Shown here one piece after another: positions 1 to 9,132 of a stretch of 17,500 nucleotides of DNA. Within the stretch, counting starts at the first letter, position 1, and the number at the start of each line of letters is the position of its first letter. The notes below the pieces were generated by a model. That model saw only the letters and a list, made by a program, of their open reading frames with translations. It did no database searches and was not told the DNA's origin. Source of the stretch: Chrysomallon squamiferum (taxonomy: Eukaryota > Mollusca > Gastropoda > Neomphalida > Peltospiridae); NCBI GenBank assembly GCA_012295275.1, contig CM022668.1, positions 5,738,989 through 5,756,488 of the forward strand, in the 5' to 3' direction. The position numbers and the translations under genes are program-made.

Positions 1-259
1 TCCATCAGTCCATCATGCAAGTGATTATTGTTGTTGTTATTGTCGTTCTTGTTATTATTATGATTATTATTATTAATTTTATTGTTAATATTATTATTAT
101 TGTTGTTGTTGTCATTTTAATTGTTTTTACTATAATGACCATTATCAATATTATTATTTGTCATTAACATCATCACCATCATCATTATTCTCACTGTCAT
201 TTTTATTATCATCATATTATCATTATTATTGTCACCTATCATTGTCATTGTTATTCATA

Positions 260-311
<52 letters not shown>

Positions 312-334
312 TAAAGTAATAAAAGTATAATTAC
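1..334. repeat. CFAP65 intron 7 (partial): ATT/ATC-rich imperfect repeats and a (ATT)n tract
   Basis: The interval starts as irregular ATT, GTT and ATC triplets, then becomes a clean (ATT)n run at about 263-311. No coding signal is seen. Confidence 0.85.
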
Positions 335-448
335 AGGAATTTTGCAGGAAGACATTGGAGGTACAGTTCCTTCCTCCTGAAGACAGGCAAACGCTCGATC
401 AATTCGGTTTGGTAGACCAATTCGTTCTATGCGAAATGGCACTCTCAC
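335..448 (-). CDS. CFAP65: CFAP65 coding exon 7 (last one inside the window)
   Basis: The acceptor is TTTTAG|GTG and the donor is CCT|GTAATT, in phase 0. Its 38 residues include VPFRIERIGLPNRIDRAFAC, matching the APFRIE segment of vertebrate CFAP65. Confidence 0.88.
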
Positions 449-1838
449 CTAAAATTAAAAAAATAATTAAATAATAATAATAATAATAATAATAATTAAT
501 AACTAAATAAATAAATAAATAAAAATTAAAAAGAAAATTAGAGTAAAATATAAAATATATAACAATTAATTTCTGATTTAAATTCCAAATACAGAGATAA
601 CTTAAAGACTTGTTTATAGAAATGTTCTTGATCCAGAGATAATGCATGCTATTTAAACTGTATGCTTTTTTATTAAATTATATAACAAAATTGTATACTT
701 TTATTAAATTACATATGTGGTATGTAAATAATTCCACAAACCAGCTCATAACTGAAATTGTTTTGTTATTCAGAATGATATAAACCTTTTTGTAAACCAG
801 CTTACTCCTTATAAAAATAATAATTTTAAGAATATTACTCCACCTATATACTTAAAATATAGACACATTTTCTTAGTATTCTAGGACACATACACTAAAA
901 CAGAAGCACTCTGGCTCAGATACACAAAAGCATGCTTAACTATTTGTAAATAAATTTAAACACACACACACTCATACATACATACAGACACATAAACACA
1001 CAGACACACAAACATTCATATCCTATATACATCCACACATAAACACAATTATAAAAACACACACTCACACCCACACCCAAGCACTCTGACTCTCAAATAC
1101 CACCTGCACATACACACCCACAACCACACCCACACTCCCCTACCCCACCTACACACACTGTTTACTTACTGGTACAAGATTGTGAAGCTCCACCCACTTA
1201 GTGATTGACGCGCCTACCGGCTGTGTACCGAAGAAAACATTGGCTTCCAGACAGTCTGACTTCAAACTGTCTGCAGTTTTACCTGGCAGAGTCACTAGAA
1301 TGTGTGGGTATTTACCTGCGAAAAATTATAAATATAAACAAATTAAACTGGACATTTTCACACAGTCATTTTTCCTGGAAAGAAGAAGTATTCACTTTGC
1401 AATAAAAAAAAATTTAAAAAAAAAAATGATTTTAAAATTTAAAAACCCCAGTAACAATAATAAAATAAAGTAAAATAAAACAAAACAAAACAAAATAAAA
1501 TAAAATCATATAAAAAAAAAAAATTAAAAAAAAAAAATAAAATTAAAAAATAAATCATAAAAAATAAAACAAAATAAAACAAAATAAAAATAAAATAAAA
1601 TAAAATAAACAAAACAAAATAAAACAAAACAAAACAAAACAAATCAAAATTAAATTATATAATAAAATAAAATTGTAGCAAATTCACACATACTGATTTT
1701 GTTATCTCTACACATCTCTTGAATAACATCAAATTATTTCTTATTTTTAAATGGTCTTTCAAAATCATAAACCAGCAATTAAACTTTAAAGAATTAAATT
1801 CAAACAATATACACAGACAGAGAAATAGACAGACTGTC

Positions 1839-1877
<39 letters not shown>

Positions 1878-3153
1878 TACACAGATAACTATTAAACTTT
1901 TAATTTTCCTATGGTAATATTCTCAGAAAAATATTATACAAGTGAGTAAATTTAGGAATCTTGGCTCCTACAGGTTAATATGAATAAAAATAAAATGAAC
2001 AAGAAATTAAAGAATTAGAAAATGAGAAACTGAACCGAACTGAAAATAAAACTTACCAGTTCCATGGAGCTTCACTATTTTGGAAAAACAACTGTTTTTT
2101 CCAAATCTACACAGTGCCTCCCCCCTGTACGTAAAGGCACCCTGAAAATAATATAACAATAATGTTAATAAATTGATAATAATAACAACATTAGTAATAT
2201 ATATGCAATAAAAGTAATAAATTATGATGTCGATCATACTGGTGATGATAATGATGAAGAGATAATGAGATGGTGATAATAATGATGATGATAAATGTAA
2301 CAGTAACAATAACACCAACAATACCAAAAACAATATTAATAACAAATGTAATAAGAATAATAATTATAATAATTTTAAACAAGTAAATAAATAAATAAAT
2401 AAAAAATAAAAAATAAGAAATGAAGTAAATAAATAAATAAACAAACAAATAAAAACTTATACAATTCAGACAGTAGTAGATCAACAAAAGAACAAGAGTA
2501 CAAAGGGTTAACTAATATGTCATTGCTTACTTCTGGTTTAAAAGTGGCTTTAAACTGGCAGCTTCCCTTCACAGGCAAATTCGCATCCACAGGTGAAATA
2601 GTGAACGGTTCCTTCACCTCCCAGAATAAACTTGTTTCCACATCTCTGAAAAATACATTTCACAGAACCATAAATATACATATAAACACACACGCATGCA
2701 CACGCATGCACACACACACACACACACACACAGAGAACTCCATAATCATATAAAAATGCATATACATGATTGTAACTCTATTTTATATAGTTTATTCATC
2801 CATTCATTCACTAATTCATTCATTCATTCATCATATACATATACTTATATTTTTTATTCATCCATTCTTCCATCCATCCTCTATACATCCATACATCCAA
2901 TTTTTTACCCATTCATTGAACAATGACAGTTTCAGTTTGAAATGTCGAGTGACTACAAACCCTGTGTTTTTCACTTGGAACTCAAAGGTGACAGTGTCTT
3001 TGGCTGCACACATTTCAAAGTCTATCACCTCAGGAACTCGTATCTGTGTCTGTGGCAACACAGCTTTAATCTTCACCTCGAAATCTCCTTCCTGAAAAAC
3101 AGCAGAAGTTATAACAGTTAAGTGTTAAAATTATTATCATTATTATTATTACT

Positions 3154-3197
<44 letters not shown>

Positions 3198-4367
3198 TAG
3201 TAGTGGTAGTAGTAGTAGTAGTAGTAGTAACAGTTTTTGTGGTTATAATACTAATTGTAATTGTAATACATTTATAATTATTATTATTAGTTCAAGTAGA
3301 GGTAGTATTAATAGTAACAATAATGGTAGTAGTAATTACCATAATGGCAGTATTAGTAATAGTATTATTTTAGTACTCATTCTAATATACTAGCAATGCT
3401 AATATTGTTAGTAACAGCAATAGTAATAGTAACTGTAGTAGTGGTAGCAGTACTAGTAACAACAGTAGTAGTAATATATGTACTAATTATTTATTTATTG
3501 ATTTATTTATTCATTTATTGATTGATTTATTTATTGATTTGCTTGCTTGCTTGTTGTTGGATAAGAAAATTATTTACCTTAGTTCTGAAGAGAATTTTGT
3601 CTTCATAAACGTGTTTCTCCAGGGGTCGGAAGGTGACGGGCAGGGTGAAGCTGGTCCCAGCACTCAGGACTATTGGTTTGGGGTAGAGGGTGGTGAAAAA
3701 CCTTGATTCAGGAACTCTGCAAAATAATTTTAAAATACTATTTTAAATTGGTAAATTTTTTTTTTTTTAATCCAAGATGATAGAGTTTTTTTAATTTCTA
3801 TTTACTATATCTTTCTTAGTATCATCTCATCATTATCTTTACAGTTTAAATGATTATCATCATCATTATGTAATTATAATTATCATCATGTGTATCATCA
3901 TTATTTATATTAGTATCATCATTTATACCATCATCATTGCAATTATATCACAATAATCATCCTTTATATAATCAAAATATATATATAATCATCATTGTTT
4001 ATTTCTTCATCATCATCATCATCACTACAATGAACAAGATAACCATCATAAGTATTATGTCACTATCATAACAATGATGATGATCATCATCATCATACTT
4101 TTAATCATCATAGTCTCTCTGTACTTACTTGTATCTGATTTTCTCTGTTTTCACTTTAACATTTTTCAGAACAATATTCTTTGTGTATTCTTTGCCAGGC
4201 TCCCAGCCCTGCCAGACGATTTTGTCGACAACTTCGATTCCGTAGTTGTTTACTCTGTTACTGCCTCCCAGCGCTATCGCAGCGGCATATGACTTAGGCT
4301 TTTTCTGCATCATGTGGCCGACGTTGCATAAAGCCGTTGGCAACGTAGTCATCTGAGCTGTTGCCAT
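335..4367 (-). CDS. CFAP65: CFAP65 (CCDC108), N-terminal seven coding exons, gene continues past the left edge
   Basis: Cilia- and flagella-associated protein 65 is a large protein (about 1,900 residues in vertebrates) with repeated ASH/MSP-like immunoglobulin folds, needed for the axonemal central apparatus and sperm flagella. Joining 4367-4129, 3716-3578, 3091-2961, 2645-2531, 2141-2057, 1315-1170 and 448-335 gives 323 uninterrupted residues, with every exon phase matching the next. Collinear landmarks shared with vertebrate CFAP65 as I recall it are a GIEV..-W.GWE.GKE..-N.VLKN block, FRPLE, a D..T.F.WE block, a YFG/FFG-like turn before ELHN, and VPFRIE. The start has A at -3 and G at +4 (AAAATGG) and an in-frame TAA 15 bases upstream. 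The gene is incomplete: exon 7 ends in a donor, so at least four fifths of the protein lies left of the window. Very sure of the family. Confidence 0.93.
449..1169. other. CFAP65 intron 6, no gene seen
   Basis: This is AT-rich intron. It has (AAT)n and (AAAT)n near 470-525 and a long imperfect CA-rich purine/pyrimidine block at about 960-1160. An open frame across 399-647 (minus) is low-complexity and overlaps exon 7 in the wrong frame. Confidence 0.8.
1170..1315 (-). CDS. CFAP65: CFAP65 coding exon 6
   Basis: The acceptor is TTCGCAG|GT and the donor is CCA|GTAAGT, in phase 0. Its 48 residues start a second ASH-like module, with VFFGTQPVGASITKWVELHN, equivalent to the FGSV..G....I.LHN block of vertebrate CFAP65. 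Confidence 0.91.
1316..2056. repeat. CFAP65 intron 5: AAAAT/AAAAC pentanucleotide block and (GACA)n
   Basis: Positions 1460-1660 are dominated by interspersed AAAAT and AAAAC units. A tetranucleotide (GACA)n run lies at 1844-1876. The open frames here are translations of these repeats. Confidence 0.85.
2057..2141 (-). CDS. CFAP65: CFAP65 coding exon 5
   Basis: The acceptor is TTTTCAG|GGT and the donor is ACTG|GTAAGT, in phase 1. It encodes 28 residues, including GEALCRFG and SKIVKLHGTG, the closing strands of the first ASH-like domain. Confidence 0.9.
2142..2530. other. CFAP65 intron 4, no gene seen
   Basis: Degenerate AAT/GAT triplets are followed by AAAT and AAAC units at 2375-2450. Nothing else is recognisable. 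Confidence 0.8.
2531..2645 (-). CDS. CFAP65: CFAP65 coding exon 4
   Basis: The acceptor is TTTTCAG|A and the donor is GAA|GTAAGC, in phase 0. Its 38 residues include ETSLFWEVKEPFTISP and CQFKATFKPE, the end of an ASH-like fold; the F-KP turn is the typical motif. Confidence 0.92.
2646..2960. repeat. CFAP65 intron 3: (CA)n and CATT/CATC repeats
   Basis: A CA dinucleotide run lies at about 2705-2731. A CATT/CATC tetranucleotide-rich stretch follows at about 2798-2920. No coding signal is seen. Confidence 0.8.
2961..3091 (-). CDS. CFAP65: CFAP65 coding exon 3
   Basis: The acceptor is TTTTTCAG|GAAGG. The exon encodes 43 residues plus GG (phase 2), including EVKIKAVLPQTQIRVPE and FQVKNTG. The donor AGG|GTTTGT is weaker than the others. 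It was chosen because only this cut both closes the reading frame and restores the conserved N-x-G-D junction with exon 4. Confidence 0.86.
3092..3577. repeat. CFAP65 intron 2: (TAG)n with imperfect flanks
   Basis: A (TAG)n tract lies at 3154-3229 with one break. It grades into irregular TAG/TAA triplets and then a TTTA/TTGA tetranucleotide stretch at about 3485-3555. Confidence 0.85.
3578..3716 (-). CDS. CFAP65: CFAP65 coding exon 2
   Basis: The acceptor is TTTGCAG|A and the donor is AAG|GTAAAT. The exon encodes 46 residues after completing a Lys codon and ends in phase 0. It holds the first ASH-type strand pair: SRFFTTLYPKPIVLSAG, then LPVTFRPLE, a hallmark of ASH/MSP domains in ciliary proteins. 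Confidence 0.92.
3717..4128. other. CFAP65 intron 1, no gene seen
   Basis: The first intron is full of imperfect ATC and ATT triplets (about 3820-4110). No conserved element was noticed. Confidence 0.8.
4129..4367 (-). CDS. CFAP65: CFAP65 coding exon 1 (start codon, ends in phase 2)
   Basis: This exon encodes residues 1-79 plus two bases. Residues 1-35 are a non-conserved leader. From about residue 36 the conserved block begins, with GIEVVDKIVWQGWEPGKEY and the VLKN motif typical of the CFAP65 N-terminus. The donor is AA|GTAAGT. An untranslated leader exon further upstream is possible, because a weak acceptor (TCTAAAG) sits just before the ATG. Confidence 0.92.
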
Positions 4368-4677
4368 TTTGGTTAGACTTTATTAGACTTTAGAAATACA
4401 AAAATATAAAAATATAAATATGTAAATAAATAAATATACAAGTAAGTAAGTATATAAATAAATAAATAAATAAGTAAGTAATTTAATGTATTATTGCAAA
4501 GACATAATAAATTGTGTGCCAATAATTTAGTCATCAGTAATTTAGAAATGCAATTAAAATAAATTACGTATTTTATGATCCTCTTGTATTGGTGGTATTT
4601 TAAAATATTATAGCATTTGTATGTGCAATAATTATTGTGATTTTTGATGATTTAATTATAAAGTATTCAGAATTATC

Positions 4678-4678
4678 T

Positions 4679-4717
<39 letters not shown>

Positions 4718-4738
4718 TTCATTATTTATTTATTTATT
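4678..4738. repeat. (ATTT)n microsatellite
   Basis: About 15 ATTT units with one imperfect unit (ATTC) near the right side. Confidence 0.95.
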
Positions 4739-4868
4739 AAGCTTGTTTTTCTTTAAAATATTTATATTTACACCATAGGTTTTATTGAATAATAATATAT
4801 AAACAGAATTTTCATTTCTTGGTTTATCACTGCTAATCAGTATGAATGAAATGCACAAAGAAATATAA

Positions 4869-4869
4869 A

Positions 4870-4924
<55 letters not shown>
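4869..4924. repeat. (AAT)n microsatellite
   Basis: About 18 uninterrupted AAT units. Confidence 0.95.
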
Positions 4925-4928
<4 letters not shown>

Positions 4929-5299
4929 CAAAAAATTAAAAAAGTAGAAATTAATATTATATATATACACCATTATCACAATCGAAATAAAAAAAATAAT
5001 ACTAATAAACAGAATTAATTTACAATTATTTCGTATGATTCTTTTTTCTGTTAGTGTGTAATAATGAAGAAACCAAAAAAAAAAATGAATATCTGAGTTA
5101 CTGGTTCAAAATACAAACAAATATAGCAATATAGAACGCCTAATTGCAAATAAATCATAGACAATGTTACTTTATTTATTTAACAATATGTTCTTGCTGT
5201 ACTTACTTTATTTTGTATAAATTTTACAGTATGTTCCGTTATCTAATGGACGTCTCTACAGAGTCATCCATATTGTAAACATACAACAATCATGGCGGG

Positions 5300-5312
5300 G
5301 TATCCAAGCAAC
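5300..5312. promoter_or_regulatory. Candidate RFX X-box next to an ATGGCGG (YY1-like) element
   Basis: GTATCC-A-AGCAAC is an imperfect inverted repeat that closely fits the X-box bound by RFX factors, the standard activators of ciliary genes. ATGGCGG lies at 5292-5298. The site is about 930 bp upstream of the CFAP65 start codon in an unusually non-repetitive island. The match is visible; its function, and a 5' untranslated intron linking it to the coding start, are inferred. Confidence 0.5.
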
Positions 5313-5633
5313 AGTTAATGCTAAAAGCCGGATCATTTTCAACGACCTTATTCAACTGATTAAAGAGGGAGAGATTTTTTTTTCTTCGTTAATCGTTATA
5401 TTAAGTAACACTTTAAAAATTACGAATGTTATAAATTGTATTCAATAATGTGAGATAATTGTATATATTTTCGAATATTTAATGAATTGGTATTCAAATT
5501 ATATTCACTGTTGATGAATAGGTGCTTTGGATTTTAACACATACATACATATTTCAAAATCAGTCAGATACATTGCTTAATTTAATTGACAAATCACAGA
5601 GAATATTTCGGGTTAAACATTTCTAACATACGC

Positions 5634-5638
<5 letters not shown>

Positions 5639-5694
<56 letters not shown>
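5639..5694. repeat. (GA)n microsatellite
   Basis: About 28 uninterrupted GA units, which produce repetitive Arg-Glu open frames of no coding value. Confidence 0.97.
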
Positions 5695-5697
<3 letters not shown>

Positions 5698-5888
5698 TGT
5701 TAATCAGAGTTGTGGTTACTGACAAGCAAGGTGAAGGTCGCGAAAATATGTCATCGACATATGTCGGTATTTTCGTACACATAGATATGATAACGCAATA
5801 AATAAATTTATTCTTAGTTGTGTGACATCACTTGAGAAAAGTACCATGTGTTTAATAACCATTTCTACCGCATGGTAACTTGGTAATA

Positions 5889-5931
5889 ATGCAGAAGGAA
5901 ATTCTTGTATTGACGATCATCTTGCTTACAG
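5889..5931 (+). CDS. Secreted peptide exon 1 (signal peptide front)
   Basis: The exon encodes 14 residues plus one base, including the charged n-region (QKE) and most of the hydrophobic core. Two short upstream ATG frames (from about 5845 and 5872) close before or near this start. The ATG context is AATAATGC, which is weak at +4. Confidence 0.7.
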
Positions 5932-6936
5932 GTAACGATCGTTTTCGTATTTTATTACATATTTCAGATCGAGTATTAAACAATTATTAAAATGCACACA
6001 CAAACATTCACACTCATAGAGTCATAGTAATATATAAACTGTAAAACTAAAGAAAAAAAGGTGCGTATGTAGGAGCATATCCTAGACAAGTATAACACTG
6101 ACTATGCCAAAAATTCAATGTATAATTAATTTCGGTAAAATAACTAATCCTAATACCATATGGATATGCATAAACAGGTCTGTCGTTTAATAGTATCATA
6201 TAGTATATATTATTTAACTTTTGTCATTTATTTTTGTCATGTCATTAACATTTATAATAATAATAATAATAATTATAATAGTAATAATAGTAATAATAAT
6301 AATAATAAGAAGAAGAATGATGATATTAATAATGCTTTGAATAATTTAAAAAATGATGCTTATTATAATATTAATGATGATGTGAAAATAATAATAATAA
6401 TAATAATTATTATTATTATTATTATTATTATTTTTTATTTTTTTTTTTATTATTTTTTCAATGGTCTTAATAATTCAGGACTGACTGTTGGTCAGCTCAT
6501 CACTCCATTTGATATTTGTGAAATTAAATGTCTCACTGAAAAAAATCCTGTTTACCCAAAACCTGCCAGTCCACATATAAAAGATGTGTGCAAACAAGAG
6601 TGCTTCAGTCATGCGTGAGTAACAATACTTTCAAATTTCAAATATTTAGTTTTTATTTTCATTCAAACTTGTTGTATGATTATGTAATTTATTGTATAAA
6701 AGTCTCATTGTTATTATTGTTGTTGTTATTATTATCATTATTAGTGTACAAGTGTTCTATAATTATCAGTATTACTATAGCCAGTGCATAATTCTTGTAA
6801 AATAGCACTGTACAGCTAACAAAAATAATATACTTTTTTCTTTTTTTAATATTCAAAGAATAGTACATGCTTGAAATATTAATCTTTCAAATAGGAAATT
6901 TTTTTTTTTTTTTTATATTTTTTTAGTAAATATATT

Positions 6937-6997
<61 letters not shown>

Positions 6998-7471
6998 AAT
7001 TCTTTTCTTAAAAACATAACATAATTTTATGGTTTTAAAAACTGTAGCTTATGTCATTATGGTATTTTGATGTAAGGGAAATTACTTTTTTTTTTCAAAC
7101 ATGGATGGTCTCTCCTTGTTGAGGGAATTACTGAGATATAAAACTGTCTGATTTAATTTATTTTATATAATAGTATAAATAAGTAATTAATGCATAGTAA
7201 ATAATAATAAATACATTAACATGAAAAAATAGCATATGAAAGTGAAAACATTTATTTCCATTAAGGTCATGGTACCAAATGTAAGGGGTAAACATTTTAT
7301 TTTTATTTTATTTATTTGTACTTATAATAATAATAAATAAAAAAACATTTTTGAAAATCAGTTTAAGTGTAAATTGTATTCTTATAATAATTTTAGTAAA
7401 ACACATTTTTATTTATTACTTGCAGGTTTGATCACATTTACGCAAATGACGACAATGGAAAAAATCTGTGA
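5889..7471 (+). CDS. Small secreted peptide with twin CX3C motif, three exons
   Basis: Exons 5889-5931, 6479-6614 and 7426-7471 join in frame (phases 1 and 2) to give 74 residues. Residues 1 to about 20 form a signal peptide with a hydrophobic core (ILVLTIILL) split by intron 1. The mature part has exactly four cysteines at residues 28, 32, 52 and 56 (C-X3-C-X19-C-X3-C), a proline-bearing loop between the pairs, and an acidic/Asn-rich C-terminus. All splice sites are good: G|GTAACG, AATTCAG|GA, GC|GTGAGT and CTTGCAG|G. AATAAA lies 13 bases after the stop. Twin CX3C spacing is known in disulfide-stapled helical hairpins (plant alpha-hairpinins, some arthropod peptides). Any relation to those is unproven and I do not recognise this family. 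An extracellular signalling or defence role is conceivable but not shown. Confidence 0.75.
5932..6478 (+). other. Intron 1 of the secreted-peptide gene
   Basis: It contains imperfect (AAT)n near 6257-6308 and an AAT-to-ATT switch at about 6388-6430, which could form a hairpin (AAT units followed by their complement). No other feature is seen. Confidence 0.75.
6479..6614 (+). CDS. Secreted peptide exon 2 (all four cysteines)
   Basis: The acceptor follows a long T-rich tract and reads AATTCAG|GA; the donor is ATGC|GTGAGT. It encodes 44 full residues between two split codons, with both CX3C pairs (CEIKC and CKQEC). The longer open frame through this exon includes upstream AAT/ATT repeat sequence that is intronic. 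Confidence 0.75.
6615..7425 (+). other. Intron 2 of the secreted-peptide gene, with (TA)n tract
   Basis: This AT-rich intron contains a perfect (TA)n run at 6940-6995 and several T homopolymers (about 6900-6914 and 7087-7095). Nothing coding was found. Confidence 0.8.
6940..6995. repeat. (TA)n microsatellite
   Basis: About 28 uninterrupted TA units; self-complementary and able to extrude as a cruciform. Confidence 0.97.
7426..7471 (+). CDS. Secreted peptide exon 3 (C-terminus and stop)
   Basis: The acceptor is ATTACTTGCAG|G. Fourteen residues (FDHIYANDDNGKNL) follow a split Ala codon, then TGA at 7469-7471. Confidence 0.72.
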
Positions 7472-7484
7472 TGAAAGAATCTGT

Positions 7485-7490
7485 AATAAA
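7485..7490 (+). terminator. Polyadenylation signal AATAAA of the secreted-peptide gene
   Basis: This is a canonical hexamer 13 bases after the stop. It implies a very short 3' untranslated region, unless a later site is used. Confidence 0.6.
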
Positions 7491-7579
7491 GAATAATTTT
7501 AAAAGTAAAAACTTTATTATTGGTTTATAAATTTATGGAAAGAAGGGAGATAAATACAGAGAGAAAGAGAAACAGAAAG

Positions 7580-7637
7580 AATGAGAAAGAAAGGCAGAAC
7601 AGAGACAGAATGAGAAAGAAAGACAGAACAGAGACAG
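7580..7637 (+). repeat. 29-bp direct repeat, two copies, in a purine-only-like stretch
   Basis: Copies at 7580-7608 and 7609-7637 differ at one base (GGCAG versus GACAG). They lie in a GA-rich strand-asymmetric block at 7536-7670. No gene is evident. Confidence 0.85.
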
Positions 7638-8875
7638 TGATAAATACAGCAAAAGAGAGACGCTGATAGTCAGTGTCAGAGATATATTTCCAAATCCAGC
7701 CAGTGCTCCTAGGTTCTTTTTGTATATGGGGAGATACATGTAAAGATTTTCTGCTGGTCTTTGTTTAATATGTCCCTGTACAAAACAGCTGTGTTTCTTC
7801 CCCCTGACAAGCTGCTACAAAAGATACCTCAAGTGATTTTGTGCCTTAAGATGTTTAAGTATATTTAAAACTGACAGATGGTATTTGAGAGTGTGGGGTT
7901 TTGTTATGAAATTTATTTTTATTATATTGTCATTATTATTATTGCTATTTTATTATTACTATTATTGCTATTATTACTATTATTATTATTGCAATATTGT
8001 GCCACAGCACATATTATTTTCATAAAAGTTTAAAACAGAAATAAGAATATTAATTAGCACTGCCTTTCTTTTATTGTTGAAATAAGCAAAGAAAATAAAT
8101 AAAAAAAAGCAAGAACCTCCCAACCATCTCAAAATTGATAAAAAAAAAAAAAAAAAAAAACCCCACTCTAACCTCCTCAAATTGAATTTTTTTTTTTTAT
8201 CATTTATGCTGAAGCATTCAGTGACTTTGTGTACCTTTTGATGGGGTGGGGGTATGTGTGTCACAAATTATTATACAAACAACTAACTGATATATTAAAT
8301 ATTAATTCACCATACACAGAATGCACCTGTATTATAACTTTATAAATTGAAAATCTGCAAGCATTAAAAAAAAAAAAAAAAAAAACAAGTTTCAATGTAT
8401 TAATTTTTTTTATTACACTATACAAAATGTCCACAAATAAACAGTATTAAAAGATAATACTGTGAAGTTTAATTATCAGAATTTACAGTAATTTTTCTGA
8501 TTTTCAACCATAAAACCTTTTGCATACTTAACACGCTGTGTTCATGCATACCAAATAAAAGTGCTTGACAAAGATAACAGTTTATATATATATAAAGCAT
8601 ATTTGTAATTGTATGTAAACCGTAAATATATATATATATCCACAGATAAATGTATACATATAATAAATGAGAAAAGGAAACAAATGTCATGATTTTATAT
8701 ACATATATATATGTATGTATATCTGCACTGTTCATTAATAACAAACATTCCTTTCTGACACTGATCCTTAATTTTTCACACATGCATGCACACACAGACA
8801 CACACACACACACACACACACACGTTCATGCTCACATTCATATATACATACATATCTTTAAACATTCACAATGTT

Positions 8876-8881
8876 TTTATT
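8876..8881 (-). terminator. SLX9: Candidate SLX9 polyadenylation signal AATAAA
   Basis: TTTATT on the plus strand reads AATAAA on the minus strand, about 73 bases after the SLX9 stop. Confidence 0.5.
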
Positions 8882-8953
8882 TTTCTTAATTACATTGAAC
8901 AGGTTTGAGATTCCTAAAAATAAAAGAATCTTTTCCCCCCATAATTCCTTGCA

Positions 8954-9077
8954 TTATGTGTCCATTTCCTCATCCTGTTTGAGTTTGTTTTTCAAATGTT
9001 CTGTGATGGCTGCTGTAGGGTTTGTTTTGTATGCAGGATGATCCAAGACTTGTTTGAAAAGTTCTATATCACTCATC
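8954..9077 (-). CDS. SLX9: SLX9 exon 5 (C-terminus and stop)
   Basis: The acceptor is TGCTTCAG|G. Forty residues end in an acidic tail (QDEEMDT) and TAA at 8956-8954. It contains FKQVLDHPAYKTNP, the conserved C-terminal block. Confidence 0.92.
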
Positions 9078-9101
9078 CTGAAGCAAATAAAAGTAAACAA
9101 A

Positions 9102-9132
<31 letters not shown>

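Larger units (their letters stand above)
4368..5888. other. Head-to-head intergenic region between CFAP65 and the secreted-peptide gene
   Basis: It contains (ATTT)n at 4678-4738, (AAT)n at 4869-4924 and (GA)n at 5639-5694. The non-repetitive island at about 5215-5345 is the best candidate for the CFAP65 promoter (see the X-box entry). No protein-coding exon was found. Short upstream ATGs occur just before 5889. Confidence 0.75.
7472..8953. other. Convergent intergenic region between the peptide gene and SLX9
   Basis: Apart from the GA-rich block it holds A homopolymers at 8140-8160 and 8366-8385, short TA runs near 8583-8700 and a CA run at about 8790-8823. No convincing coding exon was found on either strand. 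Confidence 0.75.

Noticed and set aside
6160-6618. 152-residue plus-strand open frame
   Set aside because: It is mostly AAT-derived Asn/Ile repeats running into the real exon at 6479-6614. The intron acceptor at 6478 explains it better.
5889-7471. Small TIM chaperone or CHCH protein because of twin CX3C
   Set aside because: Those are mitochondrial intermembrane-space proteins without a signal peptide. Here a clear secretory signal precedes the cysteines and the spacing and surrounding residues do not fit.
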